A stretch of DNA of 64,000 nt from Endozoicomonas sp. SCSIO W0465 (GCF_023716865.1 NZ_CP092417.1:5000001-5064000), one strand, 5' to 3'. Numbered from the stretch's first letter, positions 1 to 13,800 are shown. Notes: a model not told the origin generated them from the sequence alone. Translations and numbers: made by a program.

Positions 1-2890
1 TGGGTGACCAGTGCCTGGTTGAGGGGCTGGTCCTTAACGGCCTCATCAATGCCCTGCCATCCCTCTTTCAGGCAGCCCAGCTTCAGGAAGGCTTCCACTT
101 TCGCCTTTTCCGGAATGCCTTTGCCAGAAAATATGGAGGAAATATTGGTAACCAGAGCCCGGTCGATCGGCTTGTCCCTAACGGCTTCATCAATGCCCTG
201 CCATCCTTTTTTCAGACAGCCCAGCGTCAGGAAAGCTTCCACTTTCACCTTTTCCGGTAAGCCTTTGCCATTACACATGGAGGAAATGTGAGTGACCAGT
301 GCCCGGTCGATCGGCTTGTCCCTGACGGCTTCATCAATGCCCTGCCATCCTTTTTTCAGACAGCCCAACGTCAGGAAAGCTTCCACTTTCACCTTTTCCG
401 GTAAGCCTTTGCCATTACACATGGAGGAAATGTGAGTGACCAGTGCCCGGTCGAGCGGTTTTGCTTAACCGCCTCATCAATGCCCTGCCACTCCTGTTTC
501 AAGCAGCCCAGCGTCAGAAAGGCTTCCACTCTCGCCTTTTCCGGTAAGCCTTTGCCATGACACATGGAGGAAATGTGGGTGACCAGTACCCGGTCGAGCG
601 GCTGGTCCCTGACGGCCTCATCAATGCCCTGCCATCCCTTTTTCAGGCACTCCAGCTTCAGGAAGGCTACCATTTTCTCCTTTTCCGGCAAGCCTTTGCC
701 ATGACACATTGAGGAAATGCTGGTGACCAGTGTCCGGTCGATCGGCTGGTCCATAACGACCTCATCAATGCCCTGCCATCCCACTTTCAGGCAGACAAGC
801 CTCAGGAAAGCTTCCACTTTCGCCTTTTCGGGTAAGCCTTTGCCATTACACATGGAGGAAATGTGGGTGACCAGTGTCCGGTCGAGCGGCTGGTCCTTAA
901 CGGCCTCATCAATACCCTGCCATCCCTGTTTCAGGCAGCCCAGGTTCAGGAAAGCTTCCACTTTCGCCTTTTCCGGAAAGCCTCTGCCATGGCACATGGA
1001 GGAAATATTAGTGACCAGTGTCCGGTCGAGTGGCTGGTTCTTAACGGCCTCATCACTCCCCTGCCATCCCTGTTTCAGGCAGCCCAGCGTGAGGAAGGCT
1101 TCCACTTTTGCCTTTTCCGGAAAACTTTTGCCAGAAGACATGGAGGAAATGTGGGTGACCAGAGTCCGGTCTAGCGGCTGGTTCCTAACAGCCTTATCAT
1201 TGCCCTGCCATCCCTCTCTTAAGCACCACAGCTTCAGGAAGGTTTCCACTTTCGCCTTTTCCGGTAAGCCTTTGCAAGAATACATGGAGGAAATGTTGTT
1301 GAGCAGGGCCCTGTCAAGGGGTTTGTCCTTAACGGCCCCATCATTGCCCTGCCATCCCTCTTTCAGGCACCCCAGCTTCAGGAAGGCTTCCACTGTTGCC
1401 TTTTCCGGTAAGCCTTTGCCAGACACCATGGAGGAAATGCAGGTGACCAGTACCCGGTCGAGGGGCTTGTCCTTAACGGCCTCATCAACGCCCTGCCATC
1501 CAGCTTTCAGACAGCTGAGCTTCAGGAAAGATTCCACTTTCGCTTTTTCCGGTAAGCCTTTGGCATGGCACATGGAGGAAATGTTGGTGACCAGTGCCCG
1601 GTCGAGCGGCTGGTCCTTAACGGCCTCATCAATACCCTGCCATCCCTCTTTCAGGCAGCCAAGCTTCAGGAAGGCTTCCACGTTCGCCTTTTCTGGTAAG
1701 CCTCTACCAGAAGACATAGAGGAAATATTGGTGACCAGTGCCCGGTTGAGCGGCTTGTCCTTAACGGCCTCATCAATGCCCTGCCATCCCTCTTTCAGAC
1801 AGCCCAGTTTCAGAAAAGCTTCCACGTTCGCCTTTTCCGGTAAGCCTTTGCCATTACACATGGAAGAAATGTGGATGACCAGCGCCCGGTCGAGGGACCT
1901 GTCCTTAACGGCCTCATCAACGCCCTGCCATCCCTCTTTCAGGCAGCCAAGCCTCAGAAAAGCTTCCACTTTCGCCCTTTCCGGTAAGCCTTTGCCATTA
2001 CACATGGAGGAAATGTGAGCAACCAGCGCCCGGTCGAGCGGCTGGTCCTTAACGGCCTCATCAATGCCCTGCCATCCCACTTTCAGGCAACCCAGCTTCA
2101 GGAAGGCTGCCACTTTCGCCTTTTCCGGTAAGCCTTTGCCATTGCACATGGAGGAAATCTGCTTTAAAAACGGGCTGGCAGCAATGGCTGCTACCTCCCC
2201 ATCGTCCATGTGTGTTAACAGGGTTACACCTTTCTTGCTATGTAGCATGGTGGTTAAACTACCAGTGTTGTTCACCGTTTTGCCCACTGCCGAAAAGAAT
2301 ACGTTGGCTTTTTGAAAATACCCTGAACAAGTTTGATGTTCGGTAACCATATTGAATGGCTTAAGTTTTGCAAAGAGAGTCGGCAGGGGAGGGTTGCCTC
2401 TATTCATGGATAGCTGAATACCCCTTTGCTCCAGCGTTTTCAGTAGTGTGCTGACGTTGGAAAGTACGGTTTTGACGCCCGGGTGACTCAGGGATGGCAT
2501 GATTTGATGTTGATGAATAACACTAAACTTTGCGATTATTTCACTGTAATCCGGGTCAATGTCCATCGGCTGTGGGTGAACAATAACCGCAGGGCGTGAG
2601 GCACTGACTTCATGGCCCATCATTGGTAACGTTGAGTCCCGCCCAGTTGATGCTGATGTACCATTTTGTCCGGTATCCACACGTTGCCGACACCTGCGTT
2701 TTTTCGGAGGCTGTTTGGATTCGCAAAACCCGAGCCTGAAAGCCTCTTGAGCTGGCCTGTTTTTATCAACGGGCTGGGCCCTATGCCCCGAGAAATAACG
2801 CTTTCTGTTGTTGTCCGGTAATGATTCCATAGCAGCAACGGTAGCAGTGGAAGTGGTGACAACAGAGTGGTTTGATGCGGGTGTTGACAT
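1..2890 (-). pseudogene. SET-repeat paralog copy A (3' end beyond the window, frameshifted)
   Basis: Most upstream part is open from the conserved MSTPASN start at 2890 down to about 460. It encodes the S/T-rich N-terminus, the basic motif PPKKRRCRQR, a linker domain and about twelve 48-residue repeats beginning ISSM. Near 455-470 one base is missing relative to the other repeats (ttttgctt where others have nine bases), so the frame breaks; repeats continue in another frame to position 1, and the SET end lies outside. Unlike the other copies, an in-frame ATG exists upstream at 2992, because one base change removes a stop in the conserved 5' region; I prefer 2890, shared by all copies. One 144-bp unit (about 150-293 and 294-437) is a fresh duplication. 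Positions 1-1400 closely match 12082-13380 in copy D. Either a decaying gene or a consensus error. Confidence 0.75.
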
Positions 2891-3103
2891 AAGAGATACA
2901 ATTATTTTTATCTGATCGGTCAGTTTATGCCTTCGTAGCACATTGATAATGACCGGATAAACCCGAGATAGTTCAACGAACTTCATGGGCATTCAGCAGG
3001 CTGAAAATATAAGGAAACTGTAGTACAAAATACAGTCCCTGCCGGTATGGATTTATAGATCAAGTCGATCAGACAGTGTATATAGTTTCAAATGGTCAAC
3101 TAC

Positions 3104-6100
3104 TTATAAAGCTTCAGAGTTATCGTCAGAGATTGCTATAGGCGCTCGTGCTGCCTGCCAGTATTGTTCCCCATAATCAATCCACAGGCTTTCATTCGCG
3201 GGTATGGGTTTTATCGCGATAATAAACACCATCCACTGACCTTGCTGATTCCTGTGCCTCAGGAACGAACATTTTGTTCCGGGGAATTTTTTTCCTTATC
3301 AGAGTAAGTACTAAAAGCATTGATCAACGACGTTATATTTCCCTGTCTGTACCCTGAGATGAAAACACCATGGGCAGGAGCGAAGCTATAGCTGTCAATA
3401 TTGGCCAATGCAGCACCCATGACACGTGCTCCCTGTTGGTATGTGTTGTCATGGTATTGCTTACCTGCATAATGACCCAGCAGCTCCCATTGCAAATATC
3501 CCTGCTGGCGACAACTTCTTCCTGACCTTTTAACTCACTGAAGATCGATCCATCGTGTTTTTGAACGGACATTCGCTCTGTAAATACTGCTGTCTTTGCT
3601 CGTTATCCAGATCTTGATACTTGGCTATAGACTCATGAATACTTTTTCTGATCGATCTATCGTTTGGGATGTCGATCTGACTGAAGAAGGTTGTTTGTCT
3701 TTGCCTGCTGTCACCAACTTCCCTTTTGACAGACGGTTCTGCCGTCCATAATGGCGCCAGGTCATTAATACGATGAGGTAACGAGATTAAATCAGTTGCC
3801 TCTTCTTTTATAACAATTATCTCATCGTCACGAGTGTTTGCGGATCGCTGCTTCAGAAAGGCTTCTACTGTCGTTTTTTTCCGGTATACCCTTACCATTA
3901 TAAAAGGAGGAAATGCTGGTGATCAGTGCCCGGTTAAGCGGCTTGCCCTTGACTGCCTCATCAATGCCCTGCCATCCATCTCTCAAGCAACCCAGGCTCA
4001 GGAAAGCTTCCACTTTGCCTTTTCCGGTAAACCTTTACCATGACACATGGAGGAAATGTGGGTGACTAGTGCCCGTCGAGCGGCTGGTCCTTAACGACCT
4101 CGTAGTCGCCCTGCCATCCCTCTTTCAGGCACCCAGCTTCAGGAAGTTTTCCACTTTCGCCTTTTCCGGTAAGCCTTTGCCAGACCTCATAGAGGAAATA
4201 TTGGTGACCAGAGCCCGATCAATCGGCTTATCCTTAACGGTCTCATCATTGCCCTGCCATCCCTTTTTCAGGCAGCCCAGTTTCAGGAAGGCTTCCATTT
4301 TTGCCTTTTCCGGTAAGCCTTTGCCATGACACATGGAGGAAATGTGGGCGACCAGTGTCCGGTCGAGCGGCTGGTCCTTAACGGCCTCATCAATGCCCTG
4401 CCATCCCTCTTTCAGGCAGCCCAGCTTCAGGAAGGCTTCCATTTTCGCCTTTTCCGGAAAGCCTTTACCAGAAAACATGGAGGAAATGTGGCTAACCAAT
4501 GCCCGGTCGAGTGGCTGGTCCTTAACGGCCTCATCAATGCCCTGCCATCCCTCTTTCAAGCAGCCCAGCTTCACAAAGGCTTCTACTTTTGCCTTCTCCG
4601 GTAAGCCTTTGCCATGACACATGGAGGAAACCTTGGTGACCAGTGTCCGGTCGAGCGGCTGGTCCTTAACGGCCTCATCAATGCCTTGCCATCCCACTTT
4701 CAGGCAGCCTAACTTCAGAAAGGCTACTACTTTCGCCTTTTCCGGTAAGCCTTTGCCATGACACATGGAAGAAATATTGCTGACCAGTGCCGGATCGAGC
4801 GGCATGTCCTTAACGGCCTCATCAATGCCCTGCCATCCCTCTCTCAAGCAGCACAGCTTCAGGAAAGCTTCCACTTTTGCCTTTTCCGGTAAGCCTTTAC
4901 CAGAAGACATGGAGGAAATGTGAGTAACCAGTGCCCGGTCGAGCGGCTGGTCCTTAACGGCCTCATCAATGCCCTGCCATCCCACTTTCAGGCAACCCAG
5001 CTTCAGGAAGGCTGTCACTTTGGCCTTTTCCGGTAAGCCTTTGCTATGACACATGGAGGAAATATTGCTGACCAGTGCCGGATCGAGCGGCTTGTCCCTA
5101 ATGGCCTCATCAATGCCCGGCCACCCCTCTCTCAAGCAGCACAGCTTCAGGAAAGTTTCCACTTTTGCCTTCTCCGGTAAGCCTTTACCAGAAGACATGG
5201 AGGAAATGTGGCTGACCAATGCCCGGTCGAGAGGCTGGTCCTTAACGGCCCCATCAATGCCGTGCCATCCCTCTTTCAAGCAACTCAACTTCAGGAAGGC
5301 TTCAATTTTCGCCTTTTCCGGTAAGCCTTTGCCATGGCACATAGAGGAAATGCTGGTGACCAGTATCCGGTCAATCGGCTTGTCCTTAACAACCTCATCA
5401 ACGCCCCGCCATCCCTCTTTCAGGCAGCCCAGCTTCAGAAAGGCCTCTACTTTTGCCTTCTCCGGTAAGCCTTTGCCATGAAACATGGAGGAAATCCTGG
5501 TGACCAGTACCCGGTCGAGCGGCTTTTCCTTAACGGCCTCATCAATGCCCTGCCATCCCTCTTTCAGGCAGCCCAGCTTCAGGAAGGCTTCCACTTTCGC
5601 CTTTTCTGGTAAGCCTCTACCAGCAGACATAGAGGAAATATTAGCGATCAGCGCCCGATTGAGCGGCTTGTCCTTAATGTCCTCATCAGTGCCCTGCCAT
5701 CCCTCTTTCAGGCAGCCCAGTTTCAGGAAAGCCTCCACTTTCGCATTTTCCGGTAAGCCTTTGCCATGACACATGGAGGAAATGTGAGTAACCAGTGCCC
5801 GGTCGAGCGGCTGGTCCTTAACAGCCTCATCCATACCCTGCCATCCCTCTTTCAGGCACCCCAGCTTCAGGAAGGCTTCCACGTTCGCCTTTTCTGGTAA
5901 GCCTCTACCAGAAGACATAGAAGAAATATTGATGACCAGTGCCCGGTTGAGCGGCTGGTCCTTAACGGCCTCATCAATGCCCTGCCATCCCTCTTTCAGG
6001 CAGCCCAGCTTCAGAAATGCTTCCACTTTCGCCTTTTCCGGTAAGCCTTTGCCATTACACATGGAGGAAATCTGCTTTAAAAACGGGCTGGCAGCAATGG

Positions 6101-6806
6101 CTGCTACATCCCCATCGTCCATGTGCGTTAACAGGGTGAAACTTTTCTTGCTATGTAGCATGCTGGTTAAACTACCAGTGTTGTTCACTGTTTTGCCCAC
6201 CGCCGAAAAAAACACATTGGCTTTTTGAAAATACCCTGAACAAACCTGATGCTCGATAACCATATTGAATCGCTCAAGTTTTGCAAAGAGAGTGGGTAGG
6301 GGAGGGATCCCTCTGCTCATGGATAGCTGAATACCCCTTTGCTCAAGCGTTTTCAGCAGTGTACTGACGTTGAAAAGTACGGTTTTGACGCCCGGGTGAC
6401 TCCGGTACGGCATGATTTGATGTTGATGAGTGACGCTAAACTTTGCGATGATTTCGAGGTAATCCGGTTCAATGTCCATCGGCTGTGGATGAACAATAAC
6501 CACAGGGCGCGAGGCACTGACTTTATGTTCCATCATTGGTAACGTTGAGTCCCGCCCTGTTGATGCTGATGTACCATTCTGTCCGGTATCCACACGTTGC
6601 CGACACCTGCGTTTTTTTGCAGGCTGTTTCGTTTCACATAACCGGGGTCTGAAAACCTCTTGAGTTCGCCTGTTTTTATCAACGGGTTGAATCCTATGTC
6701 CCGAAAAATAGCGCTTTCTGTTGTTGCCGCCCGGTAATGGTTCAGTAGCAGCAACGGTAGCAGTGGACGTTGTGACAACAGAGTGGTTTGATGCGGGTGT
6801 TGACAT
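3104..6806 (-). pseudogene. SET-repeat paralog copy B (multiple frameshifts)
   Basis: Opens at 6806 with MSTPASN and reads 893 codons: N-terminus with PAKKRRCRQR, linker domain, and about fourteen 48-residue repeats with variable residue pairs CN, SS, CH, SA, FH, FS and RS. It breaks near 4130 (one g lost in the usual caggcagcccag). More one-base changes lie near 4071, 4010, 3880, 3570, 3491 and 3268, nearly all losses. The remaining pieces encode the last repeats, the half-repeat ISSFYNGKGIP, the linker and the SET-like domain, with the normal end DNSEAL and stop at 3104. Substitutions are few, so the coding message is well preserved apart from the indels. Confidence 0.75.
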
Positions 6807-6918
6807 AGGGGATACAATTATTTTTATCTGATCGGTCGGTTTATGCCTTCATAGCACGTTGATAATGACCGGATAAACCCGAGATAGTTCAACGAACTTC
6901 ATGGGCATGGTCAACTAC

Positions 6919-9900
6919 TTATAAAGCTTCAGAGTTATCGTCAGAGATTGCTATAGGCGTTCGTGCCGCCTGCCAGTATTGTTCTCCATAATCAATCCAA
7001 AGAATTTCATTAGCGGGTATGGGTTTTATCGCGATAATAAACACCATCCACTGACCTTGCTGATTCCTGTGCCTCAGGAACGAAACATTTTGTTCCGGGG
7101 AATTTTTTTCCTTATCAGAGTAAGTACTAAAAGCATTGATCAACGACGTTATATTTCCCTGTCGGTACCCTGAGAGGAAAACACCATGAGCAGGAGCGAA
7201 GCTATAGCTGTCAATATTGGCCAATGCAGCACCCATGACACGTGCTCCCTGTTGGTATGTGTTGTCATGGTATTGCTTACCTGCGTAATGACCCAGCAGC
7301 TCCCATTGTGAAATATCCCTGTTGGCGACGACCTCATCCTGACCTTTTAACTCACTAAAGATCGATCCATCATGTTTTTGAACGGACATTCGCTCTTGTA
7401 AATACTGCTCTCTTTGCTCGTCATCCAGAGCTTGATACTTTGCTATGGACTCATTAATGCTTTTTCTGATCGATCTGTCATTTGGTATGTCGATCTGACT
7501 AAAGAAGGTTGTTTGTCTTTGCCTGCTTTCACCGACTTCCCTTTTGACGGACGGTTCTGCCACCCATAATGGCGCCTGGTCATTAATACGATGAGGTAAT
7601 GAGATTAAATCAGTTGCCTCTTCTTTTATAACAATTATCTCATCGTCACGAGTGTTTGCGGATCGCTGGTTCAGAAATACTTCTACTGTCGTATTTTCCG
7701 GTATACCTTTACCATTATAAAAGGAGGAAATGCTAGTGATCAGTGCCCAGTTAAGCGGCTGGTCCTGAACGGCCTCGTCATCGCCCTGCCATCCCTCTTT
7801 CAGGCAGCCCAGCTTCAGGAAGGCTTCCACTTTTGCCTTTTCCGGAAAGCCTTTGCCATGACACATGGAGGAAATGTGGGTAACCAGTGCCCGGTCGATC
7901 GGCTTGTCCTTAACGGCCTCGTAGTCGCCCTGCCATCCCTCTTTCAGGCAGCCTAACTTCATGAAGGCTTCCACTTTCGCCTTTTCCGGTAAGCCTTTGC
8001 CAGACGTCATAGAGGAAATATTGGTGACCAGAGCCCGATCGATCGGCTTATCCTTAACGGCCTCATCATTGCCCTTCCATCCCTTTTTCAGGCAGCCCAG
8101 CTTCAGGAAGGCTTCTATTATCGCCTTTTCCGGTAAACCTTTGCCAGAACACATAGAGGAAATGCTGGTGACCAGTGCCCGATGGAGCGGCTTGCCCTTA
8201 ACAGCCTCATCACTGCCCTGCCATCCCTGTTTCAGGCAGCCCAGCTTCAGGAAGGCTTCCACTTTCACCTTTTCCGGTAAGCCTTTGCCATGACACATGG
8301 AGGAAATATTGCTGACCAGTGCCGGATCGAGCGGCTTGTCCTTAACGGCCTCATCAATGCCCGGCCATCCCTCTCTCAAGCAGCCCAGCTTCAGGAACGC
8401 TTCCACTTTTGCCTTTTCCGGTAAGCCTTTACCAGAAGACATGGAGGAAATGTGAGTAATCAGTACCCGGTCGAGCGGCTGGTCCTTAACGGCCTCATCA
8501 ATGCCCAGCCATCCCACTTTCAGGCAACCCAGCTTCAGGAAGGCTGCCACTTTCGCCTTTTCCGGTAAGCCTTTGCCATTACACATGGAGGAAATGTGGG
8601 TGACCAGTGTCCGGTCAAGCGGCTGATCCTTAACGGCCTCATCACTGCCCTGCCATCCCCGTTTCAGGCAGCCCTGCTTCAGGAAGGCTTCCACGTTCGC
8701 CTTTTCCGGTAAGCCTCTGCCAGTACACATGGAGGAAATGTGGGTGACCAGTACCCGGTCGAGGGGCTTGTCCTTAACGGCCTCATCAACGCCCTGCCAT
8801 CCAGCTTTCAGACAGCTGAGCTTCAGGAAAGATTCCACTTTCGCTTTTTCCGGTAAGCCTTTGGCATGGCACATGGAGGAAATGTTGGTGACCAGTGCCC
8901 GGTCGAGCGGCTGGTCCTTAACGGCCTCATCAATACCCTGCCATCCCTCTTTCAGGCAGCCAAGCTTCAGGAAGGCTTCCACTTTCGCCTTTTCTGGTAA
9001 GCCTCTACCAGAAGACATAGAGGAAATATTGGTGACCAGTGCCCGGTTGAGCGGCTTGTCCTTAACGGCCTCATCAATGCCCTGCCATCCCTCTTTCAGA
9101 CAGCCCAGTTTCAGAAAAGCTTCCACGTTCGCCTTTTCCGGTAAGCCTTTGCCATTACACATGGAAGAAATGTGGATGACCAGCGCCCGGTCGAGGGGCT
9201 TGTCCTTAACGGCCTCATCAACGCCCTGCCACCCCTCTTTCAGGCAGCCAAGCCTCAGAAAAGCTTCCACTTTCGCCCTTTCCGGTAAGCCTTTGCCATT
9301 ACACATGGAGGAAATGTGAGCAACCAGCGCCCGGTCGAGCGGCTGGTCCTTAACGGCCTCATCAATACCCTGCCATCCCTCTTTCAGGCAGCCAAGCTTC
9401 AGGAAGGCTTCCACGTTCGCCTTTTCTGGTAAGCCTCTACCAGAAGACATAGAGGAAATATTGGTGACCAGTGCCCGGTTGAGCGGCTTGTCCTTAACGG
9501 CCTCATCAATGCCCTGCCATCCCTCTTTCAGACAGCCCAGTTTCAGAAAAGCTTCCACGTTCGCCTTTTCCGGTAAGCCTTTGCCATTACACATGGAAGA
9601 AATGTGGATGACCAGCGCCCGGTCGAGGGGCTTGTCCTTAACGGCCTCATCAACGCCCTGCCACCCCTCTTTCAGGCAGCCAAGCCTCAGAAAAGCTTCC
9701 ACTTTCGCCCTTTCCGGTAAGCCTTTGCCATTACACATGGAGGAAATGTGAGCAACCAGCGCCCGGTCGAGCGGCTGGTCCTTAACGGCCTCATCAATGC
9801 CCTGCCATCCCACTTTCAGGCAACCCAGCTTCAGGAAGGCTGCCACTTTCGCCTTTTCCGGTAAGCCTTTGCCATTGCACATGGAGGAAATCTGCTTTAA

Positions 9901-10623
9901 AAACGGGCTGGCAGCAATGGCTGCTACCTCCCCATCGTCCATGTGTGTTAACAGGGTTACACCTTTCTTGCTATGTAGCATGCTGGTTAAACTACCAGTG
10001 TTGTTCACCGTTTTGCCCACTGCCGAAAAGAATACGTTGGCTTTTTGAAAATACCCTGAACACGTTTGATGTTCGGTAACCACATTGAATCGCTCAAGTT
10101 TTGAAAAAAGGGTCGGTAGGGGAGGGTTGCCTCTATTCATGGATAGCTGAATCCCCCTTTGCTCCAGCGTTTTCAGCAGTGTGCTGACGTTGGAAAGTAC
10201 GGTTTTGACGCCCGGGTGACTCAGGGAGGCAGGATTTGATGTTGATGAGTGACGCTAAACTTTGCGATGATTTCTCGGTAATCCGGGTCAATGTCCATCG
10301 GCTGTGGGTGAACAATAACCGCAGGGCGCGAGGCACTGACTTCATGGCCCATCATTGGTAACGTTGAGTCCCGCCCAGTTGATGCTGATGTGCCATTTTT
10401 TCCGGTATCCACACGTTGCCGACACCTGCGTTTTTTTGCAGGCTGTTTCGTTTCACATAACCGGGTCTGAAACCTCTTGAGTTCGCCTGTTTTTATCAAC
10501 GGGTTGAATCCTATGTCCCGAGAAATAGCGCTTTCTGTTGTTGCCGCCCGGTAATGGTTCAGTAACAGCAACGGTAACAGTCGACGTGGTGACAACAGAG
10601 TGGTTTGATGCGGGTGTTGACAT
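6919..10623 (-). pseudogene. SET-repeat paralog copy C (frameshifts in N-terminus only; repeats and SET open)
   Basis: The conserved start is at 10623. Two small deletions (near 10465-10475 in the region after the basic motif on the coding strand, and near 10226) break the N-terminal 160 codons. From about 10140 to 6919 an uninterrupted 1073-codon frame holds the end of the linker domain, fifteen full 48-residue repeats, a half-repeat (ISSFYNGKGIPENT) and a complete SET-like domain ending DYGEQYW...DNSEAL. Internal in-frame starts exist (e.g. MNRGNPP at 10140), but such a product would lack the basic N-terminus. Three repeats are exactly duplicated in tandem (432 bp; separate entry). The copy may be functional if the two N-terminal indels are sequencing errors. 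Confidence 0.75.
8889..9752 (-). repeat. 432-bp tandem duplication (three repeats) inside copy C
   Basis: Positions 8889-9320 and 9321-9752 are nearly identical, each covering three consecutive 48-residue repeats with variable pairs in the order CN, CN, SS. The duplication preserves frame. It shows that repeat number in these proteins changes by recent unequal exchange. Confidence 0.85.
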
Positions 10624-10836
10624 AAGGGATACAATTATTTTTATCTGATCGGTCAGTTTATGCCTTCATAGCACGTTGATAATGACCAGATAAACCCGAC
10701 ATAGTTCCACGAACTTCATGGGCATTCAGCAGGCTGAAAATATAAGGAAACAGTAGTACAAAATACAGTCCCTGCCGGTATGGATTTATAGATCAAGTCG
10801 ATCAGACAGTGTATATAGTTTCAAATGGTCAACTAC

Positions 10837-13800
10837 TTATAAAGCTTCAGAGTTATCGTCAGAGATTGCTATGGGCTCTCGCGCTGCCTGCCAGTATTGT
10901 TCCCCATAATCAATCCACAGGCTTTCATTAGCGGGTATGGGTTTTATCGCGATAATAAACACCATCCACTGACCTTGCTGATTCCTGTGCCTCAGGAACG
11001 AAACATTTTGTTCCGGGGAATTTTTTTCCTTATCAGAGTAAGTACTAAAAGCATTGATCAACGACGTTATATTTCCCTGTCTGTACCCTGAGATGAAAAC
11101 ACCATGAACAGGAGCGAAGCTATAGCGGTCAATATTTGCCAATGCAGCACTCAAACACGTGCTCCCTGTTGGTATGTGTTGTCATGGTATTGCTTACCTG
11201 CATAATGACCCAGCAGCTCCCATTGCGAAATATCTCTCCTGGCGACAACCTCTTCCTGACCTTTTAACTCACTAAAGATCGATCCATCGTGTTTTTGAAC
11301 GGACATTCGCTCTTGTAAAATACTGCGCTCTTTGCTCGTCATCCAGCGCTTGATACTTTGCTATGGACTCATTAATGTTTTTTCTGATCGATCTATCGTT
11401 TGGGATGTCGATCTGACTGAAGAAGGTTGTGTGTCTTTGCCTGCTGTCACCAACTTCCCTTTTGACGGACGGTTCTGCCATCCATAATGGCGCCTGGTCG
11501 TTGATACGATGAGGTAATGACGTTAAATCTGTTGTCTCTTCTTTAATAAAAATTATCTCATCGTCCCGGGTATTTTCGGATCGCTGCTTCAGGATGGCTT
11601 AACTGTCGCCTTTTCCGGAAAGCCTTTGCCATTACACATGGAGGATATGCTGGTGATCAGCGCCCGGTTAAGTGGCTTGCCCTTGACGGCCTCATCAATG
11701 CCCTGCCATCCCTCTTTCAAGCAGTCCAGCTTTAGAAAGGCTTCAACTTTTGCCTTTTCCGGTAGGCCTTTGCCATGACACATGGAAGAAATGTGGGTAA
11801 CCAGTGCCCGATCAAGCGGCCTGTCCTTAACAGCCTCATCAATGCCCTGCCATCCCTCTTTCAAGCAGTCCAGCTTCAGAAAGGCTTCCACTTTCGCCTT
11901 TTCCGGTAAGCCTTTGCCATGACATATGGAAGAAATATTGGTAACCAGTGCCCGATCAAGCGGCCTGTCCCTAACAGCCTCATCGATGCCCTGCCATCCC
12001 TCTTTCAGGCAGACCAGCTTCAGGAAGGCTGTCACTTTCGCCCCTTCCGGTAAGCCTTTGCTATTACACATGGAGGAAATGTGGGTGACCAGTGCCTGGT
12101 TGAGGGGCTGGTCCTTAACGGCCTCATCAATGCCCTGCCATCCCTCTTTCAGGCAGCCCAGCTTCAGGAAGGCTTCCACTTTCGCCTTTTCCGGAATGCC
12201 TTTGCCAGAAAATATGGAGGAAATATTGGTAACCAGAGCCCGGTCGATCGGCTTGTCCCTAACGGCTTCATCAATGCCCTGCCATCCTTTTTTCAGACAG
12301 CCCAGCGTCAGGAAAGCTTCCACTTTCACCTTTTCCGGTAAGCCTTTGCCATTACACATGGAGGAAATGTGAGTGACCAGTGCCCCGGTCGAGCGGTTTG
12401 TGCTTAACCGCCTCATCAATGCCCTGCCACTCCTGTTTCAAGCAGCCCAGCGTCAGAAAGGCTTCCACTCTCGCCTTTTCCGGTAAGCCTTTGCCATGAC
12501 ACATGGAGGAAATGTGGGTGACCAGTACCCGGTCGAGCGGCTGGTCCCTGACGGCCTCATCAATGCCCTGCCATCCCTTTTTCAGGCACTCCAGCTTCAG
12601 GAAGGCTGCCATTTTCTCCTTTTTCGGTAAGCCTTTGCCATGACACATGGAGGAAATGCTGGTGACCAGTGTCCGGTCGAGCGGCTGGTCCATAACGACC
12701 TCATCAATGCCCTGCCATCCCACTTTCAGGCAGACAAGCCTCAGGAAAGCTTCCACTTTCGCCTTTTCGGGTAAGCCTTTGCCATTACACATGGAGGAAA
12801 TGTGGGTGACCAGTGCCCGGTCGAGCGGCTGGTCCTTAACGGCCTCATCAATACCCTGCCATCCCTGTTTCAGGCAGCCCAGGTTCAGGAAGGCTTCCAC
12901 TTTCGCCTTTTCCGGAAAGCCTTTACCAGAACACATAGAGGAAATATTGGTGATCAGAGCCCAGTCGAGCGGCTGGTTCTTAACGGCCTCATCACTCCCC
13001 TGCCATCCCTGTTTCAGGCAGCCCAGCGTGAGGAAGGCTTCCACTTTTGCCTTTTCCGGAAAACTTTTGCCAGAAGACATGGAGGAAATGTGGGTGACCA
13101 GAGTCCGGTCTAGCGGCTGGTTCTTAACAGCCTTATCATTGCCCTGCCATCCCTCTTTCAGGCAGCCCAGCGTCAGGAAAGCTTCTATTTTTGCCTTTTC
13201 CGGTAAGCCTTTGCAAGAATACATGGAGGAAATGTTGTTGAGCAGGGCCCTGTCAAGGGGTTTGCCCTTAACGGCCCCATCATTGCCATGCCATCCCTCT
13301 TTCAGGCACCCCAGCGTCAGGAAGGCTTCCACTGTTGCCTTTTCCGGTAAGCCTTTGCCATGACACATAGAGGAAATGTTAGCGACCAGTGACCGGTCGA
13401 GTGGCTGCTCCTTAACGGCCCCATCGACACCCTGCCATCCCGCTTTCAGGCAGCCCAGCGTCAGGAAGGCTTCCACTCTCGCCTTTTCCGGTAAGCCTTT
13501 GCCATTACACATGGAGGAAATCTGCTTTAAAAACGGGCTGGCAGCAATAAATGCTACCTCCCCATCTTCCATGGCAGTAAACAGGGTTACCTTGTCCTTG
13601 TTATTCACCATGCTGGTTAAACTGCCAGTGTTGTTCACTGCTTTGCCCACTGCCGAAAAGAACACATTGGCTTTTTGAAAATACCTCGAACAAGTTTGAT
13701 GTTCGATAACCATATTGAATCGCTCAAGTTTTGCAAAGAGAGTGGGTAGGGGAGGGATCCCTCTGCTCATGGATAGCTGAATACCCCTTTGCTCAAGCGT

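Noticed and set aside
717..2018. 433-codon plus-strand frame over the 144-bp repeats, and many like it to 23.8 kb
   Set aside because: Antisense by-product of a repeat period divisible by three with no stop in that frame; no start signals and no sense as a protein, while the minus strand has conserved domains.
6919..10140. Copy C as an intact gene starting at MNRGNPP
   Set aside because: That start lies inside the conserved linker domain; sequence upstream to 10623 still encodes the family N-terminus in broken frames.
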